Of a stretch of 56,271 nt of DNA, positions 9,191-16,391 are shown in pieces. The notes beneath the pieces are model-generated. The model made no database searches. It was not told the DNA's origin and saw nothing but the letters and a program-made list of their open reading frames with translations. The position numbers and the translations under genes were made by a program. The stretch is from an uncultured Sphingomonadales bacterium. Lineage in GTDB: Bacteria > Pseudomonadota > Alphaproteobacteria > Sphingomonadales > Sphingomonadaceae. The stretch's first letter is position 1, and each line of letters opens with the position of its first letter. The stretch lies in NCBI GenBank assembly GCA_903868245.1, contig CAIPUN010000009.1:1-56271 (forward strand), written 5' to 3'.

Positions 9191-9217
9191 TTGTAGGAAA
9201 GAAAAAACCTATTTGGT
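9191..9217. promoter_or_regulatory. Putative operator shared with the endolysin promoter
   Basis: Within the 88-bp region between the DUF6456 and XRE genes lie TTGTAGGAAAG (9191-9201) and AACCTATTTGGT (9206-9217). The second box is identical to 13132-13143, and the first occurs as its reverse complement at 13119-13129, both upstream of the endolysin gene. ACC-N5-GGT is a short inverted repeat. The box lies only 13 bp before the XRE start codon, a position suited to autorepression. Confidence 0.6.
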
Positions 9218-9230
9218 AATGGAGTGCTCC

Positions 9231-9794
9231 ATGCAAAGTCGAATTCGCGATGTACGAAAGGCCAAGGGCCTAACACTTGCCGATGTGGCCGAACGCTGCA
9301 ACCCACAGACAACGGCTCAAACCATCGGCCGCCTCGAAACCGGCATGCGGGTGTTGTCGCTTATCTGGATTAACCGCATTGCGGATGCTTTGGGTGTGGA
9401 TTCGAGCGATCTTGTTGCCCTGCCTGACCAGCAATTTCTGTCCGTCGCGGCTGTGTTGCATGAGCATGGAACCCATGCGCCGACACAGGAGGAGCGCATC
9501 ATGGTTCCCAATATTGGCGCCAGCATGGTCGGGCTTCGGATTGCGGCGACAATAGGGGAATATCGGCGCGGTGATGAATTATGGCTTGAGCAGATTCAAC
9601 CCGATGATTTTACTTCTGCGCTAAATTTGGACGTCCTTGTTCCAAGACCCGGTGGACGGTTCATTTTTGGTCGTTTGCTTGGCCGGGATGCAGACAAGCT
9701 ACATCTTCTACCGTTGGAGGCTGGCGCTCGTCAGCAGGTCGTGACCGACCCAGCCTGGATTGCCAAAGCCGTCCGGCTCGTCCGCAAATTATAA
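9231..9794 (+). CDS. XRE-family transcriptional regulator
   Basis: A 187-residue protein beginning with a lambda-repressor-like helix-turn-helix (IRDVRKAKGLTLADVAERC, then IGRLETG and INRIADALGV) over the first 60 or so residues. The rest is a separate domain (GDELWLEQIQPDDF, DVLVPRPGGRFIFGRLL, DKLHLLPLEAGARQQV) faintly like the C-terminal fold of phage repressors, but I see no convincing Ser/Lys self-cleavage pair. The start at 9231 is preceded by GGAG at 9221-9224; an in-frame ATG at 9219 is less well placed. It faces the DUF6456 gene and its promoter carries boxes repeated before the endolysin gene, suggesting that it controls both. The stop is 3 bp from the convergent secF stop. Confidence 0.85.
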   Translation: MQSRIRDVRKAKGLTLADVAERCNPQTTAQTIGRLETGMRVLSLIWINRIADALGVDSSDLVALPDQQFLSVAAVLHEHGTHAPTQEERIMVPNIGASMVGLRIAATIGEYRRGDELWLEQIQPDDFTSALNLDVLVPRPGGRFIFGRLLGRDADKLHLLPLEAGARQQVVTDPAWIAKAVRLVRKL

Positions 9795-9797
9795 GCG

Positions 9798-10787
9798 TTA
9801 AGGCTGTGCGCCGAAGTCTGCGCCTATCCGTTCGGCCTTCGACCCCGTGCCTTCGTCGGTCGGGACGAAGCTATGTGACCCAACCTTGAGCCAAATCAGT
9901 ATTGGTGCCGCTTGATAGATGGAAGAGTAAGTACCGACAACAATACCAAATGCCATTGCCATGCTGAAGCCAAAGATGACGTCTGGTCCAAAGAGCACCA
10001 GCACGATTAGCGGCAGCGAAATTGATACGCTTGTCATCACTGTACGGGACAAGGTTTCATTGACTGAAAGATTCAGCAGCGAGGCCATTTCCATCTTGCG
10101 GAACTTCATCAGATTTTCGCGGATTCGGTCGTAAATCACGACAGTGTCATTCAAAGAATAGCCAATGATGGTCAGCAACGCCGCAATGATGTTCAGGTCA
10201 AACTCCCACCCCGTGAGCGAAAACAGCCCGAAGGTAAGCGTTACATCGTGAACCAGCGACCAGATTGCGCCGACACCAAACTGCCATTCGAAACGGAACC
10301 AAATATAAATCGAAACCCCGGCCATTGCGGCCAAAAGTGCCAATACACCCTTGCCGAACAATTCCTCCGAAACCTTGCCGGACACGGAGTCAACGCCATC
10401 AATCCGAACGTCTGGGTGATCAGCCTTCAACTTGTTAGTGATTTTCACCGCCATCGCGTTGGCCAGCTCCGGGTTCTTATCCGCACCTTCTGGTAATTTC
10501 ATGCGGATCGAAACCTGATTTTCGGCGCCAAAACGCTGAATTGTCGGATCGCCATAACCAAGGCTGCCAACGGTCTCGCGCAGCTCGGTAACAGGCGCTG
10601 TGGCGCTTTGCGTGAACGTTGCGCGGATCATCTGGCCGCCGATAAAATCGACGCCAAAATTGAGCCCCTTGGTTGCGACCAAGCCTACCGATGCCGCCAT
10701 CAGAACCAAGCTGATCGCAAAGGCCCATACGCGCCATTTGAGAAAATCGATGTTAGTATCATCACGAACGAGTTTGAGCAGTTTCAT
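9798..10787 (-). CDS. secF: Protein translocase subunit SecF
   Basis: A 329-residue inner-membrane protein with six expected membrane segments and a periplasmic P1-like domain between the first two. The hallmark GVDFIGGQMI lies near residues 47-56, and the YSLNDTVVIYDRIREN motif in the membrane core is intact. With SecD it uses the proton gradient to pull exported proteins through SecYEG. The last gene of a yajC-secD-secF minus-strand operon, it starts 10 bp after secD ends. A hydrophilic C-terminal tail follows the last membrane segment. Confidence 0.96.
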   Translation of the reverse strand: MKLLKLVRDDTNIDFLKWRVWAFAISLVLMAASVGLVATKGLNFGVDFIGGQMIRATFTQSATAPVTELRETVGSLGYGDPTIQRFGAENQVSIRMKLPEGADKNPELANAMAVKITNKLKADHPDVRIDGVDSVSGKVSEELFGKGVLALLAAMAGVSIYIWFRFEWQFGVGAIWSLVHDVTLTFGLFSLTGWEFDLNIIAALLTIIGYSLNDTVVIYDRIRENLMKFRKMEMASLLNLSVNETLSRTVMTSVSISLPLIVLVLFGPDVIFGFSMAMAFGIVVGTYSSIYQAAPILIWLKVGSHSFVPTDEGTGSKAERIGADFGAQP

Positions 10788-10797
10788 AGCAATATCC

Positions 10798-12396
10798 TCA
10801 AATCGTCAATTCAGTGGGGCGCGTGCGCTTTACCCAGAGCGACACCCACATGCGGGTGATGGTCACGGCGGTGAAAACCGAGGTCACAATCCCGATCATC
10901 AACACCACGGCAAATCCGCGAATAGGTCCCGACCCGAAAATGAAGAGCAAAACCGCAGCGATAACGTTTGTGCTGTTTGCGTCAAAAATCGCACGGCTGG
11001 CTTCTTTGTACCCAAACTCAATGGCCTGCACCACACGCCGGCCCCGTTTCAGTTCTTCGCGAATACGTTCATTGATCAGCACGTTTGCGTCAACAGCAGC
11101 ACCAATCGTCAGAACAAAGCCCGCAATTCCCGGCAAGGTCAACGTCGCATTAGCAAAAGACATGACGCCCAAAATCATCAACACGTTGATGACAAGGGCA
11201 GCATTAGCATACATCCCGAAACGGCCATAAACGAGGAACATGAGTACCAGAATAGCGGTTGTACCGATGACCGCAGCTAACACCCCGCGGCGGATGGAGT
11301 CAGCGCCAAGGTCGGGACCGACCGAACGCTCCTCAACGATAGTCAAATCCACTGGCAACGCACCCGAGCGCAATGAGATCGATAATGCATTGGCGCTTTC
11401 GGTCGTGAAGCTGCCCGAAATCTGAGAGACGCCGCCGAAAATCGGTTCCCGAATTTGCGGCGCGGAGATGACTTGGCCGTCGAGTACAATCGCGAACAAT
11501 TTGTTCACATTTTGCTGTGTCATACGGGCAAATTTCTGCCCGCCCTCAGAATCAAACTGGATGGTCACAGCAGGCTCATTGGTCTGCGGATCAAATGTTG
11601 GGTCAGCCTTGACCAATTTGTCGCCCGATATCCCGCCCAAGCGACGCACCGCGATATACGGCAATCCCGTGGGATTGTCGGGATAAGGCAGAACCTGGCT
11701 ACCAACGCGGGCCTTGCCCTGCGCGGTTTGATCGGGGTCAGCTTGTTCATCGACCAGCTTGAATTCAAGCTTAGCCGTCTTACCAATCAATGCCTTCAAC
11801 GCTTCTGGATCCTCCAACCCAGGAACCTGAACGACGATACGGTTCTCACCCTGACGAATGATCGTCGGCTCCAACGTGCCAAGCGCGTTTATCCGCCGAT
11901 CAATGACGTCCTTGGCGGTATCCATCGCTTGGTCAAGGGCCGTTTCGTCGCCAGAACTTACAGGTGACAGAACAATGCGATTGCCGTTGTTCACGCCAAT
12001 ATCCCAATCCCGCGTGCCCATCGTATTGCTAATGAGCGGCAAGATCACTTCACGCGCAGCGTCCACCTTGGACATGTCGGTGACGTTAAAACTCAATTCG
12101 CCTTCACTGCGCGAGACATCCGCAATCACAATTTGCGGATTGGCGCGGCGCAATGCTGTACGGACGCTGTCCTCCAAAGCCTCAAGCCGAGCCTCTGCAA
12201 GTTGCGACGTGTCCGCCTCAAGCAAGATGTGACTACCGCCAGCAAGGTCGAGACCAAGGTTGATCGTCGGGGTCGGCACAAATTGTGCAAGCTGCGCGCG
12301 CATTGCCGTCGGCAGCAGGCTAGGAATGGCAAAGGCCACTCCGACGATAATCAAGGTGTTGAGCATCCATACGCGCCAACGGGGAAAATCAAGCAT
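10798..12396 (-). CDS. secD: Protein translocase subunit SecD
   Basis: A 532-residue inner-membrane protein. One N-terminal membrane segment leads into a large periplasmic region with the conserved LGLDLAGGSHILLE motif and the P1 head domain, then five clustered membrane segments holding the family motif AAVDANVLINERIREEL. It acts with SecF and YajC at the SecYEG translocon. The gene follows yajC after 68 bp and precedes secF by 10 bp, the classic order. The length is normal for alphaproteobacteria and nothing looks damaged. Confidence 0.96.
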   Translation of the reverse strand: MLDFPRWRVWMLNTLIIVGVAFAIPSLLPTAMRAQLAQFVPTPTINLGLDLAGGSHILLEADTSQLAEARLEALEDSVRTALRRANPQIVIADVSRSEGELSFNVTDMSKVDAAREVILPLISNTMGTRDWDIGVNNGNRIVLSPVSSGDETALDQAMDTAKDVIDRRINALGTLEPTIIRQGENRIVVQVPGLEDPEALKALIGKTAKLEFKLVDEQADPDQTAQGKARVGSQVLPYPDNPTGLPYIAVRRLGGISGDKLVKADPTFDPQTNEPAVTIQFDSEGGQKFARMTQQNVNKLFAIVLDGQVISAPQIREPIFGGVSQISGSFTTESANALSISLRSGALPVDLTIVEERSVGPDLGADSIRRGVLAAVIGTTAILVLMFLVYGRFGMYANAALVINVLMILGVMSFANATLTLPGIAGFVLTIGAAVDANVLINERIREELKRGRRVVQAIEFGYKEASRAIFDANSTNVIAAVLLFIFGSGPIRGFAVVLMIGIVTSVFTAVTITRMWVSLWVKRTRPTELTI

Positions 12397-12464
12397 AGAT
12401 TGGTTCCGAACGAACTATGTAGGCAATATCTGGGTTAAGCGGCAGAGCCGTTCAACCCCGACGG

Positions 12465-12791
12465 TTAATCATTCGCGGCTTTCGCATTGCGCGGCTGCAC
12501 GTTAGCAATGGTCGACTTAACCGCCTTCACCCGAACGTTTGGCGCAATTTCAACTTCAACATATTCATCGGCTACCTTGGTCACTTTACCCATCAGGCCG
12601 CCAGCAGTTACAACTTCGTCATTCTTCTGCACAGCAGCGATTTTAGCTTCATGCGCTTTTGCGCGCTTTTGCTGCGGACGAATGAGGAAGAGATAGAATA
12701 CGACGAAGATGAGCAGGAGCGGGAAAAGCTGCACGAAAAATGCAGAACTACCGGCGCCGCCAGCGGCAGCAGTAAAGATAACAGACTCCAT
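12465..12791 (-). CDS. yajC: Preprotein translocase subunit YajC
   Basis: A 108-residue protein with one N-terminal membrane span (LFPLLLIFVVFYLFLIRP) followed by the family pattern PQQKRAKAHEAKI, NDEVVTAGGLMGKV and VEVEIAPNVRVKAVKSTI. YajC associates with SecDF at the translocon. I chose the ATG at 12791 (MESVIFTA) over an upstream in-frame start, because the upstream residues are not part of the family. It is the first gene of the yajC-secD-secF set. Confidence 0.93.
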   Translation of the reverse strand: MESVIFTAAAGGAGSSAFFVQLFPLLLIFVVFYLFLIRPQQKRAKAHEAKIAAVQKNDEVVTAGGLMGKVTKVADEYVEVEIAPNVRVKAVKSTIANVQPRNAKAAND

Positions 12792-12906
12792 GAAAAAACC
12801 TCGCACTAATGAAATAGAGCGCCAACGTGCAGCGCTGCCGGGAAACAATCGGGTGCGATTATCACCTGCACCCTGCCGACGCAACGTCAAAGCTTCGACA
12901 GCGCGC

Positions 12907-12935
12907 TTGCTTTTCCAAAACCACCGCCATATAGG
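12907..12935 (+). promoter_or_regulatory. Putative sigma-70 promoter for tRNA-Pro
   Basis: TTGCTT (12907-12912) and TATAGG (12930-12935) are separated by exactly 17 bp. The mature tRNA begins 37 bp beyond the -10 box, leaving room for a short leader. Confidence 0.5.
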
Positions 12936-12971
12936 CGCGCTTCCATTGGCCTCGGTGAGGTCATTGGCGGT

Positions 12972-13048
12972 CGGGACGTAGCGCAGCCTGGTAGCGCATC
13001 ACACTGGGGGTGTGGGGGTCGCAGGTTCGAATCCTGTCGTCCCGACCA
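12972..13048 (+). tRNA. tRNA-Pro (anticodon GGG)
   Basis: A 77-nt cloverleaf with an encoded CCA end. The acceptor arms CGGGACG (12972-12978) and CGTCCCG (13038-13044) pair fully, the T-arm contains GTTCGAATC, and the anticodon loop CTGGGGG places GGG at positions 34-36, reading CCC codons. It lies between yajC and the endolysin gene. Proline tRNA genes are known integration sites for mobile DNA, but I see no duplicated 3' end within the window. Confidence 0.95.
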
Positions 13049-13115
13049 ATTATTCACCATAAAATTTCAACGCAAATAACACGCAAGCGCGCGCTGGCCG
13101 TGCAATTGGCACATT

Positions 13116-13145
13116 TTACTTTCCTACAAGTAACCTATTTGGTTA
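13116..13145. promoter_or_regulatory. Two abutting inverted repeats upstream of the endolysin gene
   Basis: TTACTT-N6-AAGTAA (13116-13133) overlaps by three bases a second perfect repeat, TAACC-TATTT-GGTTA (13131-13145). The latter contains the 12-mer AACCTATTTGGT found before the XRE gene; the former contains CTTTCCTACAA, the reverse complement of the XRE-promoter box. The pair ends 28 bp before the endolysin ATG and is a strong candidate operator for the XRE or DUF6456 protein. Confidence 0.65.
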
Positions 13146-13173
13146 TTAACTGTTCGAAAGTGAGGGTGCGCCG

Positions 13174-13719
13174 ATGCCAAACAATATTGACGGACTGATT
13201 GACGACCTAATTGCGCGCGAGGGCGGATTTGTCGATCATCCTGCCGACAAGGGCGGACCAACGCGTTGGGGCGTTACCCAGGCAGTCGCCCGTCAGCATG
13301 GCTATATGGGGCAGATGGAAAATCTTCCGCCCAATGTTGCTGCGTTAATTTACAAAAAGCAATATTGGCGTGCACCTGCATTCGATAAAGTGTCACAGAT
13401 TGCGCCGAGGTTAGCAGCAGAGCTATTTGACACAGGCGTCAATATGGGCGCCAGCACAGCAATCGGATTTTTGCAACGCGCGTTGAATGCGCTGAACCGC
13501 AATGGCACGGATTATCCAGACATCACCATAGACCGCAGTATCGGCCCCGATACCTTGCGCGCGCTGGAGGCATTTTTGACAAAACGCGGGCCACAAGCGG
13601 AGGGCGTTCTGACCAAAGCAATCGATGCATTGCAAGGGGCGCATTATGTCCGCTTGGCCGAAGCACGCCCAGCGCAAGAGGCATTTCTCTATGGCTGGAT
13701 TAAGAGCCGTATTGGTTAA
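13174..13719 (+). CDS. Endolysin, glycoside hydrolase 108 type with peptidoglycan-binding domain
   Basis: A 181-residue muramidase-like endolysin. The N-terminal GH108 domain (about residues 1-95) carries the catalytic-site pattern REGGFVDHPADKGGPTRWGV with the expected Glu near residue 16. The C-terminal part (about 100-178) matches the PG_binding_3 type found with this family (DRSIGPDTLRALEAF, then ARPAQEAFLYGWIKSRI). There is no signal peptide, so export would need the holin encoded 19 bp downstream. A GAGG site at 13162-13165 supports the start. This pairing is the usual phage or GTA lysis cassette; no capsid, portal or terminase genes occur in the window. Confidence 0.9.
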   Translation: MPNNIDGLIDDLIAREGGFVDHPADKGGPTRWGVTQAVARQHGYMGQMENLPPNVAALIYKKQYWRAPAFDKVSQIAPRLAAELFDTGVNMGASTAIGFLQRALNALNRNGTDYPDITIDRSIGPDTLRALEAFLTKRGPQAEGVLTKAIDALQGAHYVRLAEARPAQEAFLYGWIKSRIG

Positions 13720-13738
13720 TCATTAAAAGGAACATGCC

Positions 13739-14152
13739 ATGTCACTCATCGAAGGTATCATCGGCCCGATTGCAAACCTGATCGACAAAATCATTCCCGA
13801 CCCGAAAGCCCGCGATGCGGCAAAGCTCGAACTGATCAAGCTGCAAGGCAGCCAGGAGATGGATGCATTGCGCACCCAATTATCCGCCGTGTTGGCTGAA
13901 GCGCAATCCGCCGACCCATGGACAAGCCGCGCACAGCCAAGTTTCCTCTATGTCATGTATACGATGCTGCTGTGGGCGATTCCTATGGGTTTAATTGCCG
14001 CCGTTCAGCCGGAGGCCGCGGCCAATATCGCGCGCGGGATGAACGCCTATCTGAACGGCCTGCCAGAGCCTTTATACGCGTTGTTTGGTACTGGCTATCT
14101 CGGTTACACCGTCGCCCGACAATGGGGCATTTCACGCGGGATGGAAAAATAG
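13739..14152 (+). CDS. Holin of the GTA three-transmembrane family
   Basis: A 137-residue protein matching the holin family named for gene-transfer-agent release (GTA_holin_3TM). Family features are IIPDPKARDAAKLEL near residues 18-32, a charged helix, ADPWTSRAQPSFLYVMY at 58-74, a membrane span around 68-89, and PEPLYALFGTGYLGYTVAR near the C-terminus. In Rhodobacter GTA systems a holin of this type and an endolysin are encoded together, away from the capsid cluster, and cause lysis of producing cells. Here it follows the endolysin by 19 bp with an AAAGGA site. The family call rests on recognition of the conserved pattern, not on a search. Confidence 0.87.
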   Translation: MSLIEGIIGPIANLIDKIIPDPKARDAAKLELIKLQGSQEMDALRTQLSAVLAEAQSADPWTSRAQPSFLYVMYTMLLWAIPMGLIAAVQPEAAANIARGMNAYLNGLPEPLYALFGTGYLGYTVARQWGISRGMEK

Positions 14153-14223
14153 TTGCGTAAAGCCAATAACATCCGTTAACTCTATACACCCGTGAGGGTT
14201 TTTAGGGACTTAGGAGAACCAAG

Positions 14224-14487
14224 ATGAAGAAATTAGTCGCAACTGTTGCTGCTCTTGCATTTGCAGCATCGCTAACCGCATGTGGCGAAGCTGGTGAAAA
14301 GGCTGCCGAAGAAACTGCTGAAGCCGCCGACGCAACTGGCGAAGCTATGGAAGCTGGCGCCGAGAACGCCATGACTGCCGCCGAAGGCGCAGCCGACGCA
14401 ACTGCAGAGGCCGCTGGTGACGCGACAGCCGAAGCTGGCGCCGCTGTTGAAGAAGCAGGCAAGGAAATGCAAAAAGCCGCCGAATAA
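14224..14487 (+). CDS. Small Ala/Glu-rich lipoprotein
   Basis: An 87-residue protein with a lipoprotein signal peptide whose lipobox reads LTAC, placing the lipidated Cys at residue 20. The mature part is almost entirely Ala, Glu, Gly and Thr, in a repetitive pattern (units like AEAAGDATAEAG) that would form a long acidic helix. A strong AGGAG lies before the ATG, and a rho-independent terminator follows. It lies 71 bp after the holin and may be a separate transcript. A spanin role was considered, but Rz1-like spanins are proline-rich and unitary spanins end in a membrane anchor, neither of which is seen. Function unknown. Confidence 0.8.
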   Translation: MKKLVATVAALAFAASLTACGEAGEKAAEETAEAADATGEAMEAGAENAMTAAEGAADATAEAAGDATAEAGAAVEEAGKEMQKAAE

Positions 14488-14513
14488 TCGGTCGTATTTT
14501 CGCATAGAATATC

Positions 14514-14548
14514 AGCCCGCCCTGCCCACGCGCAGCGGCGGGCTTTTT
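14514..14548 (+). terminator. Rho-independent terminator after the small lipoprotein
   Basis: The stem AGCCCGCC (14514-14521) pairs with GGCGGGCT (14537-14544), followed by a run of five T. It lies 27 bp after the lipoprotein stop. Confidence 0.85.
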
Positions 14549-14621
14549 CATGCCCGTATACAGGCCGGCCCTTGCTCTCATGCCGCCTGAGGGCCAGCGA
14601 CGTGGCGATGGAACAGTCCAC

Positions 14622-14652
14622 AAAAAAGGCGGGGCTACGCACCCCGCCTTTT
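14622..14652 (-). terminator. Bidirectional terminator, main product of the chimeric ExbB gene
   Basis: AAGGCGGGG (14626-14634) and CCCCGCCTT (14642-14650) form a 9-bp stem with a 7-nt loop. On the minus strand six T follow, so it should end the gene at 14696-16036; on the plus strand a TTTT run also follows. Confidence 0.8.
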
Positions 14653-14695
14653 ATTCTCATATTCTCAGAAAACCGTAATATTGCGCGGCTCTAAT

Positions 14696-16036
14696 TTACT
14701 CCGCTGGCGCCGCTGCCGCTTTTGGCAGATTGACCGTATCACCCGGATATAAACGCATTGGGTCAGACAATTGCGGATTGGCGGCAATCATCGCTTCAAC
14801 GGCGACACCCTTTCTGATTGCTATTCTGGAAAGGCTGTCACCTTCTGCCACGATGACTTGCTCCGGCGCAACGACGGCGGCTGCAGGTGCCTTTGTTGCG
14901 ACTGCCGTTGCTGGTGCCGATTGCGTTGTTGGCGCAGTGGCAGGTGCCACGACGGCAACAGGAGCGACCGTTGGCGGCGTGGCAGCACTACCCGAAGCAA
15001 GCGACATGACGGCCGCCGCTAGTCCTGCGAGTGCCCCGATAACGGCAAAGGCAAGCGCCAGCCGTCCAAACACCGGCAGTACCCCGTGTTGGGCAATCGA
15101 CAGATCCTTACGCAGCGAGTCGAGTTGCTGGACAAACCGGCCACCCTTGTCGTCGATAGCAGTGGCGAGGCGCCCTTCAGCTTCCGACACTAATTTCAAC
15201 TGCTGCGTATTGCGTTCGGCCTGTGCACCTACGGTATTTACGGTGTCCACAAGCTGGTGATTTATGTGGGTCGCCACATTGGCCAGCTGATCAAACCGCT
15301 TGGAGAAGCTTTGCTCCCAATGAATGAACAGATCGCGCATCGCCTTATGTTCTTGGCTAATCATCGTATGCAATGCGGCCGATTGTTCGGGGGAGAACGC
15401 ACCGCGTGGCCCTGCATTAGCAGCGCCAGCAGGCCAGCCCGCAACCGAAGCGCCACCTGCTGGATAGAGTTCTTCATTCACAAATTCCCGCACGTCGCGG
15501 AACAGGCGTTCCCCAGCGGATTTCACGCTGCTGACGGTCAGACCAATGACGAGCGAACCCAACAAACCATAAAGCGATGCCACGAATGCCGTGCCCATGC
15601 CCTGCATCGGGCCTTGCAGTTTCACAATCATGGTCGAGAACATGGCGCCGGAATCGCTGCCAGAGCCGCCGCCAAGCGCAGCAAACACGCCCGATAATTC
15701 GTCTAGCGTTTGCAGCAGACCGATAAACGTTCCGACGAGGCCAAGTCCGACGAGGCTGCCCGAAAGCAAATTGGACATGCCAAGACGCCCGAGCATTTGC
15801 GATTCTACGCTTCCCATCTCCGCCAGCCTTCGTTGGATTTCTAAGCCACCGATACCGCGCAATCGCACGTCAAGCACGATACAGCCCGAAAGCCCGCCTT
15901 GTGCAGTGCGCAAAAATGCCTCGCCATCATCGAACAATTCCACGTCATAACCTATCGATCGCAACATGATCGCCAATGAAGAGCGAAGGTCCAGATCATT
16001 ATCAACGACATAAATTTTTCGGTTCAAGTCGGACAT
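14696..16036 (-). CDS. Chimeric protein: half receiver domain, ExbB/MotA-like channel, LysM
   Basis: A 446-residue protein with an unusual layout. Residues 1-75 look like the first half of a FixJ/CheY-type receiver (YVVDNDLDLR, then CIVLDVRLRGIGGLEIQRRL with the phospho-acceptor Asp near 56), but the strands holding the conserved Thr and Lys are absent. Without a break it continues as a MotA/TolQ/ExbB-type proton channel (LLSGSLVGLGLVGTFIGLLQTL; MGTAFVASLYGLLGSLVIGL), lacking the first membrane helix normally expected. A long cytoplasmic helical region, a further membrane span near 320-345, an Ala/Pro/Thr-rich linker and a C-terminal LysM domain (VAEGDSLSRIAIRKGVAVEAMI) follow. A GGAG site favours the start at 16036. 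It may be a deletion fusion, an assembly chimera or a real new architecture. Confidence 0.75.
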   Translation of the reverse strand: MSDLNRKIYVVDNDLDLRSSLAIMLRSIGYDVELFDDGEAFLRTAQGGLSGCIVLDVRLRGIGGLEIQRRLAEMGSVESQMLGRLGMSNLLSGSLVGLGLVGTFIGLLQTLDELSGVFAALGGGSGSDSGAMFSTMIVKLQGPMQGMGTAFVASLYGLLGSLVIGLTVSSVKSAGERLFRDVREFVNEELYPAGGASVAGWPAGAANAGPRGAFSPEQSAALHTMISQEHKAMRDLFIHWEQSFSKRFDQLANVATHINHQLVDTVNTVGAQAERNTQQLKLVSEAEGRLATAIDDKGGRFVQQLDSLRKDLSIAQHGVLPVFGRLALAFAVIGALAGLAAAVMSLASGSAATPPTVAPVAVVAPATAPTTQSAPATAVATKAPAAAVVAPEQVIVAEGDSLSRIAIRKGVAVEAMIAANPQLSDPMRLYPGDTVNLPKAAAAPAE

Positions 16037-16275
16037 TTCTCTCCGCATCCTGTTTGCAGAGTTTTACATAACAAGGCGTTTGTCAGGCACCAAATGCATT
16101 CTGCGAAGAAATGAAATTATTACATGGAGTTACAAAATCCCGCTATCATAAGAGCCACCTCCGGCGCTTGAATAACAACCTCTGTGCTGGGCGCATAAGG
16201 TAGCCAGCATCGCCAAGCGGCCATTTCAAACACGGCCTTCGCGTTACGTATACATAAATGGGGCGTTGAATAATT

Positions 16276-16352
16276 TGGTGCACCCAACTGGATTCGAACC
16301 AGTGGCCCCCAGATTAGGAATCTGATGCTCTATCCTGCTGAGCTATGGGTGC
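16276..16352 (-). tRNA. tRNA-Arg (anticodon CCT)
   Basis: A 77-nt cloverleaf on the minus strand with an encoded CCA (16276-16278). The acceptor arms GCACCCA and TGGGTGC pair fully, the T-arm contains GTTCGAATC, and the anticodon loop TTCCTAA places CCT at positions 34-36, reading AGG. The D-arm AGCTCAGCAGGATAGAGC is standard. Confidence 0.95.
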
Positions 16353-16362
16353 ATCGGTAATG

Positions 16363-16391
16363 GCCATAGCTGCGTGCAATAAGACGGTCAA
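16363..16391 (-). promoter_or_regulatory. Putative promoter for tRNA-Arg
   Basis: On the minus strand TTGACC (16391-16386) and TATGGC (16368-16363) are separated by 17 bp, about 10 bp upstream of the mature tRNA. The -35 box overlaps the stop codon of the DUF1178 gene. Confidence 0.45.

Noticed and set aside
10600-11280. A 226-codon plus-strand frame opposite secF/secD
   Set aside because: It crosses the secF-secD junction in antisense and its composition is His/Asn/Arg-rich shadow sequence with no family pattern.
12972-14152. Endolysin and holin as the remnant of a prophage inserted at tRNA-Pro
   Set aside because: No integrase, no second copy of the tRNA 3' end and no other phage gene is visible. 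The holin family and the shared operator with a resident regulator fit a GTA-type locus better, though this is not excluded.
14224-14487. Small lipoprotein as an Rz1-type spanin
   Set aside because: Rz1 proteins are proline-rich and accompanied by an Rz partner, and unitary spanins have a C-terminal membrane anchor. None of these is present.
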